A stretch of DNA of 64,000 nt from Onchidella celtica (Eukaryota > Mollusca > Gastropoda > Systellommatophora > Onchidiidae), in assembly GCA_963931925.1 (NCBI GenBank), contig OZ007572.1, positions 24,544,034 to 24,608,033 of the forward strand. Reading direction: 5' to 3'. The notes below the pieces were generated by a model. The model worked only from the letters and a program-made list of their open reading frames with translations, was not told the origin of the DNA and did not search any database. Shown here one piece after another: positions 11,830 through 22,489 of this stretch (position 1 is its first letter; each line of letters starts with the position of its first letter). The translations under genes were made by a program, and so were the position numbers.

Positions 11830-13075
11830 AAAAAAACCCCACACAAAATTTTTTTTTTTAAGGCGGAGAGGGGGGGGGGGATATTTTGGCCAGCATTGGT
11901 GCCGAATAGAACTGTGGTGTTCTTTTCAAAAAGAAAGCCAGTTCAAATCTTGACAGCATGCTTGAACGCTGAATCATATCGCCAAATTTGACGAATCGGT
12001 GGCACGAATAATATTGAATGATCTGTCCCCAGAGTAACTTTTTAGGATAAGGACCGTAATGACGTAATAAAATAGCAATAAAACTACCACGTTGCAATCC
12101 GCATCTTGGAAGTTACGCTGGATCGCAAATAGTCAATTTTTTTTTTAGTCCCGTGGTCTTTCATCTCGGACGTTCTATGACGAAAACAAAATACATGAGA
12201 AACTATTGCATTCAAATAAAGTAGGTCTATCCTGCGTCCAGTACTAGATTTTCATTCCCAGTGGCACACTTTCGAAGCGAGACAAGGAAAAAAACTCCAA
12301 CTACCTACTTAAGAGCACGTCTATCTGTGCCCTGAGAAAACACGCAATGCGGAGTTAGAGCAAATACTTGTGAAAGCAGAAACGCTGGCATCAGATAGTA
12401 TAGGGTCACAGACATTAATCAAGCAGATTGCTCGGGGTTTTAGCAATGTACCCTCAGTACACGCAGCCATAGGTTCTACGACTTTTTTTTTTCTTTTTAA
12501 ATCCTTTGAAGATTGGCTTCAGAAATTTGCTGGGATTAAGAATCATTTCGAGGAGTATTTGCCATATTGCTGTATGCGACATTTTGCCGAATTTGAGATT
12601 TTGTTATGAAAGTGGTTCTTTTACTCCTAATTTCATTATGTGCTAATGCCATTCCAATCAGTTCAAAAATTTTCGAGACATGTGGTTGTGATGTAATGTT
12701 GTATGATTTTGGCCCTTTTGCCGACCTACTTTCAATCCTCATTTTCTTGAGAAGACAGAAATGCACTTACAACAATATGGAATATAGCCAACGATTTCAT
12801 CATACAAGACGCATACTGTTAGCGGACACTCGGATTAGTTTTTACACGATGTAGAAAAAGTCTTTGAGAATATAAAAAAAAGATGGCAAAAACCTACAAA
12901 ATTTAAAGTTCGTAATTTCTACCCTCTTTGAACATTCATTCACGCATTCAAGCTTGTGCATCGGCGATTGGGAGAATGCATGGAAAAGAAGATTATGTTT
13001 GTTTTTAACGGTGTCTTTATCAAAGTTTATGGATCACCAAACATTGCGTGACCCGGTCTCTCCAGGTCAGCTCTT
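11830..13075. other. Intergenic stretch, one weak secreted-peptide-like frame
   Basis: The stretch is AT-rich and no gene is recognised. A forward frame at 12606-12854 opens with Met-Lys and a hydrophobic run resembling a signal peptide, ending near Ala-Ile-Pro. It has no family match that I know, no visible splice structure and an equally long opposing frame. I do not call it a gene. Confidence 0.35.
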
Positions 13076-13080
13076 TGGAA

Positions 13081-13450
13081 AGAGGGGGAGGAGGTGGGGA
13101 TGGAGATAAAAAAAAAAAAGGAAAAAGGAGGGCCGGTAGGAGGCGAGAGAGAACAGGATGGGAATGAGAGAGAAATGAGGAAGAAGAACCAGAAAGAAAG
13201 GACGACGAAGATGAGAGAGGGAGAAGAGGATAAGGGAGGGAGGAAGAAGAACAGGAAGAGGGGAAGAGGAACACGGGGGTGGGGAAGAATCAGAAAAGGA
13301 AAAGAGGAAGAAGATCATGAGAGAGGGAGGTGGAGGAGTCAGAAAAGAGGAAAGTGTTGGGGGGGGGGATAAGCCAGTGAAGAGGATGAGGAAGATGAGA
13401 GAGGAAAAGGAACCAGAAAAGAGGTACAGGAAAATAACAGAGGGAAGAAA
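13081..13450 (+). repeat. Polypurine (AG-rich) tract of about 370 bp
   Basis: The plus strand is overwhelmingly A and G, with irregular GAAGAGG, GGGAGG and AGAAAGG units. The opposing pyrimidine strand gives Ser/Leu/Pro-rich frames of up to 182 residues that are compositional artefacts. Confidence 0.85.
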
Positions 13451-13990
13451 ACAAACAGGATGACAGTGAGAAACGGTTACCCGATTAAACAACTGTGATC
13501 TCTCAAATTCAATTTGTTCAAAATCCTCCATCTCACAGAAATCCAGTGAGGGGAGAAAATCGAAGGACAACCTCACTGTCAAACACTTTGTTTTGATTCC
13601 GGACCACGTTGGCAAATAATTTGTGAGAGTGTGAAACCGTATGAAGTGCCGGCAGATTCATGAAAAATTCATAATGATTGTTCTTTCCTGTTGCACCGCG
13701 CACCATTAATGATTACCCACGAAGAACTTTCAGTGCACTCGTATTGTTCTGGAGCTGAATCTCTCTCTGTACTGTATTTCATTTCGCCTGAAAGATTAAT
13801 TTAATTGGTTTTTGGTTTCCCAGTTTAAAAAAATGGGACGAAGTTTAATTGTAAAAATGAGATTACCGAGTTTTCTAAAAAAAAAAAAAAAAACCTACAA
13901 AAAAAAAACACAACAAAAAACTAGCCTTCACACGGGGCACGTAATCACAGAAAAAGCGATATGGGGGTGGTCCTGCTCCCATGAGCATGA

Positions 13991-15700
13991 TAAGGAGTAA
14001 GGAAGTTGAGGCCTCTAGGGAGCAAAAAAATTGAAGCCCCATAGGGAGTAAAGAAGTCGAGAGCCCATGGGGAGTAAAGAAGTAGAGGGCCCATGGGGAG
14101 TAAAGAAGTTGAGGAAAATGGGGAGTAAAGAAGTTGAGGCCCCATAGGGAGTAAAGAAGTAGAGAGCCCATGGGGAGTAAAGAAGTTGAGGCCCCATAGG
14201 GAGTAAAGAAGTCGAGAGCCCATGGGGAGTAAAGAAGTTGAGGCCCCATAGGGAGTAAAGAAGTCGAGAGCCCATGGGGAGTAAAGAAGTTGAGGCCCCA
14301 TAGGGAGTAAAGAAGTCGAGAGCCCATGGGGAGTAAAGAAGTTGAGGGCCCATGGGGAGTAAAGAAGTTGAGGGCCCATGGGGAGTAAAGAAGTTGAGGG
14401 CCCATGGGGAGTAAAGAAGTTGAGGGCCCATGGGGAGTAAAGAAGTCGAGAGCCCATGGGGAGTAAAGAAGTTGAGGGCCCATAGGGAGTAAAGAAGTTG
14501 AGGGCCCATGGGGTGTAAAGAAGTTGAGGGCCCATGGGGAGTAAAGAAGTTGAGGGCCCATGGGGAGTAAAGAAGTTGAGGGCCCATGGGGAGTAAAGAA
14601 GTTGAGGGCCCATGGGGAGTAAAGAAGTCGAGAGCCCATGGGGAGTAAAGAAGTTGAGGCCCCATAGGGAGTAAAGAAGTCGAGAGCTCATGGGGAGTAA
14701 AGAAGTTGAGGGCCCATGGGGAGTAAAGAAGTAGAGGGCCCATGGGGAGTAAAGAAGTTGTGGCAAATGGGGAGTAAAGAAGTTGAGGGCCCATGAGGAG
14801 TAAAGAATCTGAGGCACCAGAGGGAGTAAAGAATTTGAGGCCTCATAGGGAGTAAAGAAGTAGAGAGCCCATGGGGAGTAAAGAAGTTGAGGCCCCATAG
14901 GGAGTAAAGAAGTCGAGAGCCCATGGGGAGTAAAGAAGTTGAGGCCCCATAGGGAGTAAAGAAGTAGAGAGCCCATGGGGAGTAAAGAAGTTGAGGCCCC
15001 ATAGGGAGTAAAGAAGTCGAGAGCCCATGGGGAGTAAAGAAGTTGAGGCCCCATAGGGAGTAAAGAAGTCGAGAGCCCATGGGGAGTAAAGAAGTTGAGG
15101 CCCCATAGGGAGTAAAGAAGTCGAGAGCCCATGGGGAGTAAAGAAGTTGAGGGCCCATGGGGAGTAAAGAAGTTGAGGGCCCATGGGGAGTAAAGAAGTT
15201 GAGGGCCCATGGGGAGTAAAGAAGTTGAGGGCCCATGGGGAGTAAAGAAGTCGAGAGCCCATGGGGAGTAAAGAAGTTGAGGGCCCATAGGGAGTAAAGA
15301 AGTTGAGGGCCCATGGGGTGTAAAGAAGTTGAGGGCCCATGGGGAGTAAAGAAGTTGAGGGCCCATGGGGAGTAAAGAAGTTGAGGGCCCATGGGGAGTA
15401 AAGAAGTTGAGGGCCCATGGGGAGTAAAGAAGTCGAGAGCCCATGGGGAGTAAAGAAGTTGAGGCCCCATAGGGAGTAAAGAAGTCGAGAGCTCATGGGG
15501 AGTAAAGAAGTTGAGGGCCCATGGGGAGTAAAGAAGTAGAGGGCCCATGGGGAGTAAAGAAGTTGTGGCAAATGGGGAGTAAAGAAGTTGAGGGCCCATG
15601 AGGAGTAAAGAATCTGAGGCACCAGAGGGAGTAAAGAATTTGAGGCCTCATAGGGAGTAAAGAAGTTGAGGCACCAGAGGGAGTAAAGATGGTGAGGCCC
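13991..15700. repeat. 26-bp minisatellite, about 66 units, with 805-bp higher-order repeat
   Basis: The unit is 26 bp: GAGGGCCCATGGGG followed by AGTAAAGAAGTT. Two main variants exist, one with GGCCCCATAGGG and one with GGCCCATGGGG. They alternate as 52-bp dimers in some stretches, while in others the second runs alone. Rare variants recur 805 bp apart: a GGGGTG variant at 14514 and 15319, and a GTGGCAAATGGGG unit at about 14760 and 15565. So a block of 30 units of 26 bp plus one of 25 bp was duplicated as a whole. The reverse complement of the unit contains no stop in any frame, which explains reverse frames of up to 499 residues. Confidence 0.97.
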
Positions 15701-15876
15701 AAACATTTATTTGAGGACGGTTCTGAACTCTAGTCTTCCTCTGAAGATCCCTAGTTGTATACAGTCTCGCTCTCCCAGGTATTTCAAATCCTTCTGAGTT
15801 TTCTGCACCAATTAAGTAACTCACACGGGAATGTCAGAAAAAATGTATACACCACACAGGCACACACAGTCATTTC

Positions 15877-16112
15877 GTCCCCTTAAATGACAAGGTTCTT
15901 ACTCTACCTTTTGGCTGAATTGAGTTTCATACAACACACTACTTCATCAAGCCTTGTGCACGGTGTGTCAAAGTATCAAGCGGATTCCATGTGTACTTAG
16001 TAAATATTGTTAAAATGAAAAAGAAGTCGTATTTCCAAAAGCTACGGGCACATGATACTTCAATCATCTATTTCATGGAAATGGGGTTATAACCATGTCA
16101 TTCTAAGGGGAC
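15877..16112 (+). mobile_element. MITE, copy 2 of the CCCCTTAGAATGAC family
   Basis: It starts GTCCCCTTAAATGACAAGG and ends CATGTCATTCTAAGGGGAC, the cleanest terminal inverted repeat of the three copies. The interior matches copies at 3402 and 39618. No target duplication is obvious at GTCCCC/GGGGAC. Confidence 0.75.
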
Positions 16113-16300
16113 AATTTGTTAACAAACACTCACAAATAACTCACCCATAACATCTATACCCAAAGCCGGACTTTCGACAGACGAGCACCATACTGACACC
16201 TAACGGACACCGGGACAAATGAGGTCCTGGTCCTGTATCTGTCCGTTCGTGATCCGGAGGCAACACGCCTAGCTCTAACAGGACGCCGATTTCTGGGACA

Positions 16301-16432
16301 GTTTGAGTTCTGAGTTTGGAGAAAGCACGTCTACACGACAACGGTGACAATATGCAAGGAAGAAGCAAGACGATAGACAGAATCAATAATATAGCAGAAT
16401 GATAAGACACAAGGAGCCCCTACCAGACGCGC
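16301..16432 (+). mobile_element. Short retroposon-like repeat, copy 2, with 12-bp target duplication
   Basis: The element is bounded on both sides by a perfect 12-bp direct repeat ATTTCTGGGACA (16289-16300 and 16433-16444). Between the repeats lie the family landmarks GAGTTTGGAGAAAGCACGTC, AGAAGCAAGACGATAGACAG and GCAGAATGATAAGACA. A long target duplication of irregular length is typical of target-primed retroposition (SINE/LINE machinery). Confidence 0.8.
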
Positions 16433-16652
16433 ATTTCTGGGACAATAATGTACGCCAATTTTCATCACTTCGGCTTCCTGTAAACTTTCGAAATCATAAT
16501 GTAGCTATGACAACCTGGGTCACGTTTGCTGTTTTAATCCTTCTGCTGTGGAGCCCAAATGCCTTTTCCTTCCTTTAGACTACCAGGTTAATGGATTATC
16601 GGGTAGATGTAAATAGTAAACTGAGGAGTGCAAAACATGCCGGAACAGTGTT

Positions 16653-16759
16653 GGCCGATATAATATCGGCCTCGCGTAGTTTTAGCATGAACCGGTACGG
16701 CCGATACATCGGCTGTGCGGTAGTCTTCTGGAACCTGTGATGGGCCGATATATCAGCCC
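16653..16759. repeat. Three palindromic GGCCGATA..ATCGGCC motifs at 46-bp spacing
   Basis: Near-palindromes at 16653-16671 (GGCCGATATAATATCGGCC), 16699-16714 (GGCCGATACATCGGCT) and 16743-16759 (GGCCGATATATCAGCCC) are spaced 46 and about 45 bp apart, so they form a three-unit tandem repeat with a self-complementary core. The segment ends at AAAGGGTTAAT, a block also seen at a repeat boundary near 39168. Confidence 0.7.
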
Positions 16760-17590
16760 TGTGGCAGCAAAAGGGTTAATTTACACGCATAAAAGAAGGA
16801 TGGACGGTAGCCTGTTCAGCAGAGTTCTGTACCGTCTATTATCGAGATCGTTGACAGTTAAATGTAGATGGGGGGTTAAGAAATCAAACCCGCAGGCTCA
16901 GTAATGCGACAGGGCCTAAAACCTGACTTCGGCTTTAGTGACGCCCCTTTGACTAAAAGTCCTCAATGCTAATTTGAGAGGACGGGATCCCCACGCCTTA
17001 TTGATGATTACAATTCAAGGCTCGCCGCTTCTGTCTTTCCCATCCCTCTCCATTGCTCCACTCTCTGCAAGTACTGTATGTCTTTGCTTTGCCATCCCCG
17101 ATGAAAAAACACGTACATAATAAAAAAATTTTATCCGTTATTTTTTTTATTGTTTATCTCCTATTACATAACCATTTTGTTATTACGTGCAACATGTTCA
17201 ATGTTCCTGTCAATATGATATGACAGGCTACAGCGCTATTCTCAGCACCGCTGGATCGCCGATCTTACGTCTGTTTTTTGTTTTCTCTTACAAATGTGTA
17301 TGATGCGTCTACATGGCTGACCAAGTCAGGCTGACTGGCCAGCGCTCAAGCCTTATCGACAGCACTGCAGCCACAGACAGGGTAAACAGACAGATGGCAA
17401 GTTGTGTGAACAAAATGATCAGGGATTTCTGGAACCAACGCAGAGATCGCCAATCAGACAAACATTCGCTCATAATACAAAATCACATAAGCATTTTGTG
17501 CTCCCAGCGTACAGATTCAACGATTGCAGATCATTCCACTTGAACGCTGAAGTGCGAAAACCTTTAACGTGCTTATATCAATGATTCACC
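16760..17590. other. Intergenic stretch with no recognised feature
   Basis: There is no gene, transposon end or tandem repeat that I can support. Short frames at 17313-17584 have no recognisable domain. Confidence 0.5.
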
Positions 17591-17595
17591 ACTGA

Positions 17596-17710
17596 GGTTT
17601 GAGTTTATTGGAGAAGACAACACGTCAGCTCGATAACGGTCACACTGTGCTGGGATAAAGCATGGCGACAGACAGAATGTAACAGAACGATAGGACAGGT
17701 CGAAGCATTG
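17596..17710 (+). mobile_element. Short retroposon-like repeat, copy 3
   Basis: It begins GGTTTGAGTTTATTGGAGAA and carries TCGATAACGGTCACACTGTG and GACAGAATGTAACAGAACG. It is closest to the copy at 35971, which shares the CACACTGTGCTGGGA block. No clear target duplication is seen. Confidence 0.55.
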
Positions 17711-17954
17711 ATATAAAGCCTCACTGGGGTATGATATCATTTATCTGAAGATTTCCAATATCCGGGATATCCCCGTTCCTACCGTTTATCAACCGAAATG
17801 GCACATTGTATCCTAATATTGACGAGCGCGTATTCACGACGGTAAGAAAATGCATAACATTCTCTGCGTGGGCAAGGGACTTGGACAGAAGTCTTCATCC
17901 TGTAATCAAGTGCTTTCCAATGCGTACAATTTACAATGATCCCTACAGATGACA

Positions 17955-18135
17955 ATGTGCTGGCTCCTTCGCAATTTTCTGCGCATTTTCTGTGTTCAGG
18001 GTCAGAAAAAACCTGAGGGGCTGCGGCGTACAATTCGTACAATGATTCTCATAAAAGAAGACTAAATGCTGGCTCCTGAGTAATTTTCTACTTATTTACT
18101 GTCTTCAGGGTCAGGAAAACCTGAGGGGCAACTAG
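17955..18135 (+). repeat. 113-bp tandem duplication
   Basis: TGCTGGCTCCT, AATTTTCT, TTCAGGGTCAG and AAAACCTGAGGGGC occur in order at 17955-18021 and again at 18068-18132. The two copies differ at scattered sites. Confidence 0.75.
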
Positions 18136-18175
18136 CATAACGAGGACTTGGTGCCGAGATGGTTTGGGTTCCGAC

Positions 18176-18313
18176 CAGGGCCGTCTTAACATCATTATGG
18201 GCCCCTGGGCAAAGCAATAGGATTTTCTTCTCCGTTTCAAAAACCAACGTAACTTTGCATGCATGGGGCCCCTGGGCAACCGCCTAGTGTGCCCATGCGT
18301 AAAGACCGCTCTG
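18176..18313. mobile_element. hAT-like MITE (138 bp) with perfect 8-bp target duplication
   Basis: The ends are CAGGGCCGTCTT and AAGACCGCTCTG, an imperfect inverted repeat of hAT type. GGGCCCCTGGGCAA follows inside on the left and recurs near the right. Perfect 8-bp direct repeats GTTCCGAC flank it (18168-18175 and 18314-18321). An 8-bp duplication with a CAGGG end is the standard hAT signature. Confidence 0.85.
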
Positions 18314-18329
18314 GTTCCGACCACCAACG

Positions 18330-21300
18330 TACGAGATCAGCAACTTCTATTCTAAACCAAAGCAAATCTCCCACTCCCCTTCCCCCAAGCCTCGCTATTC
18401 CCCACACAACCTTGTACATTATGTGTAGTGGTCTGTGTTTGTAAACCGCTTCTGAATTGAATGAAGTGATATCATACACTGTAGCAACAGTAAAATATAA
18501 TTACCAGGCCCCCCGTTTTAATTACCTCGCCCACTGCATCAACAGCGAAGCAAAAACTTATCCAACTGAAAACGGCAAATTCAAAGGGGTGAACAAATCC
18601 CGGGATTTCTGGAAACAATACGGATAAAATTCAGGAAATTGGTGTATTGTCCAGCATGCCTGATAACATGGTTTCGATCTTCTAGTTCTAACCCCTAACA
18701 CGCAAAAACTTCCAAAGCCCATAGTTCAAGGCTCCGTCACAATACGCATGGTTTCTCGCGGAGAGTTTCCAGCGCGTAAACATCAAACTCTGTGTGTGAG
18801 AAAGAGGCTGTTGTTAGAGGCGCGTGGGTTTACATTATAAGCCATTGCTGGACAGTGAACACAACTCATATTTTCCCTATATTGGCTTTGTTATTAGGCT
18901 ACGCGTCTCTAGCATTTTCTGAGAATTTAATGGTGTCTTGAGAGACTGGGAGACACTAGCTGATGCAGGGTATAATTATTATAATAATCATCTTCCATGG
19001 AGAAGGGCGAACAAGAAACATGAGATCAGCGTGCAACTGTTAAACTCTGAAGGATTAAGGAGTTCTTTTAGTGCGGCGAAGAACGGATCTCCTTAAATTC
19101 ATTATTCTGACGCGTGATTCCGTTTTTGTAGACAAGGGCCGAGACTGGTTCGTGTATAATGAGCTCTGGGTAATGTTTTTTTTTTTTTTTTAAGGACTGC
19201 TGTCTTTTAATGTGTAATCTATTTTACAGATCCGCGAATCCCTTTTTACGATAATTACACCAGTCAGTGACCAGGTCTGAACACGGGGAAATATTCATCA
19301 ATGATTGTCTGTCCTCGATTTCTTCCTGTGTTCAATTCCCTGTCTTCTTGGTGTAAACTGTCTGTTGCCATATCGGCAGTGACTTTGCCGATCAGCGCTA
19401 GACAGATTCAGACTGCTAGTCATCGTCGATTGTATTATTTACAAGTATTCAGATTTGAAGTTGCCTGTTGTCGTTGAACTGACTGTTGTCGTTGGAGTTG
19501 TTATATCTCATGTCAGAATAATGAATGCGTTTCGTCCACGAAAATGAAACTAATCAGTAATATTAATAATCCCATTGCACTGTGAATTCCACATCAGAAT
19601 ATCTCGTCACCAACCAGGAAGACCGTCGTATGTCAAAATCACAACTTTTCAGGGGAAGCAAAAAAAAAATAAAAATGCATTTATTTATGTATTTTGTATT
19701 TGTATACTTCTTTAATCCCAGTAGGGAAATTTGCCTAAGTGTCATTGCAGCCCAGTTACAACTGCAGCAGACAGGCCGTCGGCACAGTGCACAGCCGGTC
19801 GGACTTTTTTTGTGGTGGGGAGGAGGGGGGGGGGGTTGAAAGGGTAGGAAGCAGGGTTAGGGATTTGCTAAGATGTAGGGTTGAGGATAAGAACGGGGTT
19901 TCGGATGGGTACGTACACGTACGTGCAGCTAGCGCAAACCGCCTGGGGTGTATACGTACTTATAACAACAGCCGTCAGGATTATTGAGAAAGGTCTGGTT
20001 TCGCCTTCTGTGTGTGTGTGCGTATGTGAGCGTGCGTATACCATCATAAATTTGAAAGGCTTCAGGATTTTGAGTTTAATCACGTTCTGAGAAAAGGACA
20101 GTTGCCCCAGGCAGGAAAGTAATACGAAGACGGGTGACAGGACATTTGTTTAGATCGCATTATCAAATCAAAGCCAGACCTGAAAGGTTCCATGAGAATA
20201 GCAAAAATCCCACCCCCCCCCCCCTTTTATTTTGTCTATGCCATCAACTCAAAGCTCCTGGTTGCAGCTATATTCTATACCTAAAAATGGTAAAGCCCAA
20301 GTTTGCGTTAAATGCCCTTTAACGCCCAGGATGCCCGCAGAAGAATACCCTGGCTCACGATTTGGGTTTGGCCCGGACCCTCATAGAGTTTAAGACGTCA
20401 GGGGCTGCAACACAGTCTTGTTCTTGACAGCGGCTCGCTTTCTGTGAAGATCTATAGTCTTGTTCTGACAAGAGTCGCCAATACTTTTTCCTTTTTCAGT
20501 TAGGGCTATATTGCCCCTAGGACGGTCCATCAACGCCCGTGAACAATAAATATACAGTGTGTTTGACGTTTGCAGTAATCACAGACATAAGACATGATCT
20601 TATCTGTAACACTTGTACGTTCAGTCAGTGAATAGCCAAATACCGGGAGTTGTGAATCAATGCATTTGGAAGGTCAACTCATATTGATCCATGAGATCTT
20701 AAACAACAATAACAACAAAAAAAAACCTTGTCATTATATCGATATGATAGACATAATGATGTCATTCACGAGGAATATTTTGTTTGTAATGTCGGCCAGA
20801 TCAGTTGTGACAAATTCCAATTTCCTGCCACGATCAGCGGTGTGGGAGACTAGAAAAGGAGATGGAGAAGCACTTGTAGTCGAGACATCGGAGCAACGAT
20901 CATGAAGGAGTTTGAAGAATGCCCCGAATTTCAGGCAGTTTTGTTTATGCGTTTCTAAGCGTTTGCTGCCATTTAAGTTCTGAATGAGGCTGATCTTCTT
21001 TCTGCTTCTTTTTTCCTCAAGAGATCGATCTTCATCTTGCCTTCACTTTCTGACCCTCAGTGTAATGTCATCTCTTTGTACTGCGTTGGGGTAACAAAAC
21101 ACCGGGGCGTGGTATCGATAGAAAGCGTGTTATGTGTGAAAGCAAGCGTTTGCTGTGAAATCAAAGCCATTAGGGTGTGTATCGGTGGCAACTCAGCTCT
21201 TGAACCTCATTTCCACGATCCATCATCGCAGTGCCCGGCCACTGGGGATAGAGATATGAGATGATAGGCACCCCGTGTATGTTTTGTCACTTTGCAGTAG

Positions 21301-22480
21301 AGAAGCCGAGGCAGTCTGAAAGCTGAAAGGAATTGGGGCGGCCATTGATTACGTATAAATCCACATATTTGTGTATGCTCTTTTGCTAGCCTACATTCCT
21401 GTCCCATTTAAAACATACAGAGAGAAGAAAAAAAAATCATGCCACATTCCCAACTCGTCACCGATGTTTCATGTAATTTTTAAAAGAGAAATTGATTTGA
21501 TTAGAAACGAGTGCTGCATACTGACAGAGGTCATGGCGGGGAGGGAGGGGGGATTGAATTTTTAAAGTTTTCAAGCCTGTACAAAAATGTTATTTCAGGT
21601 CTCTCCAGAATGGTATCCTCTTGTCTTGAATTCAGTACCCGCTCTGTGCATCGCAAAAAGATGTTTTATGTGTGTCCTAAATTTCCACACGATAGTTTAT
21701 AGGATGGAAGAAAATCTGAAACGTTCGAAAGCTACGTATGTCATATATCATGTTGGTTGTCGCATGTGCTGCTAGTAATTTGTCTACACTATTGGCTTAT
21801 TGAGGTTTATATGGTGGGGATCTTCTCTCCTACATAGTTTAAACTTGGAACAACGCGAATATGCCAAATCTAGGAAAACACGACGTAAACCCCAATGATG
21901 GAATGAGTTCAGGTTAAACCTGGTTTTTGGGGGGGGGGGGTGAACTTATATCTTTGGAAAATGTATCAAACTAGTGTTGCATGAGTTGATTCAATGCCGT
22001 ACCATAAAGTCGACTGAAATCCTTCCTCGCCCCCAAAACATTTTTTTTTAAAGGGCGCATCCCAACCCTGATTCCCACCGACTTCAATGAACCCTGGCTA
22101 AGTAGGCCAAGTGGCCATTCAGCATTTTTTTTTTTTTTAAATCTAAATTTTTGTTCCCTTTCGTGATATCATTAAATTTTACTGAAAAATTCGATCTGAT
22201 CCTCTCTAAAGTGCCAGACAAAATACTTTGAAGAGCAAGACCAACGCTGGGCCTGTCGGAACTGTCTGAGAAAAAAAACACAAGATTAAAGGACACGTAA
22301 ATTCTCTGAATAAGGTGGGAGTGATGGGATTATGAAGCTACTCAGCACAGACGAATGAAAATCCCGATACAGGAACAAAGTGTGGGCAATGCTGGAAACC
22401 TTGGCAACGCTGACAGTAGAAAAAAAGCAGATATTTACTGAGAACTACTGTACCTATAAGAGAAAAACAGGTCCCTGGAC
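18330..22480. other. Intergenic stretch with scattered low-complexity tracts
   Basis: No gene is recognised. Poly-T (about 19178-19190), poly-G (about 19830), poly-C (about 20214) and poly-G (about 21941) runs are present. A segment near 19690-19770, including AATCCCAGTAGGGAAATTTG, looks like a LINE or SINE tail but cannot be assigned. Many short frames on both strands show no domain. Confidence 0.45.
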
Positions 22481-22489
22481 AAAACAAAA

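Noticed and set aside
12606-12854. 82-residue frame with a signal-peptide-like start
   Set aside because: There is no family resemblance, no splice context, an overlapping opposite frame of similar length and AT-rich intergenic surroundings. The hydrophobic start alone is weak.
13067-13615. 182-residue Ser/Leu/Pro-rich reverse frame
   Set aside because: It is the pyrimidine strand of a polypurine tract, so it reflects composition only.
13875-15706. Reverse reading frames of up to 499 residues with repeated MGPQLLYSPWAL-type motifs
   Set aside because: They are translations of the 26-bp minisatellite. All three reverse frames are open simply because the repeat has no stop codon, and there are no flanking coding or splice features.
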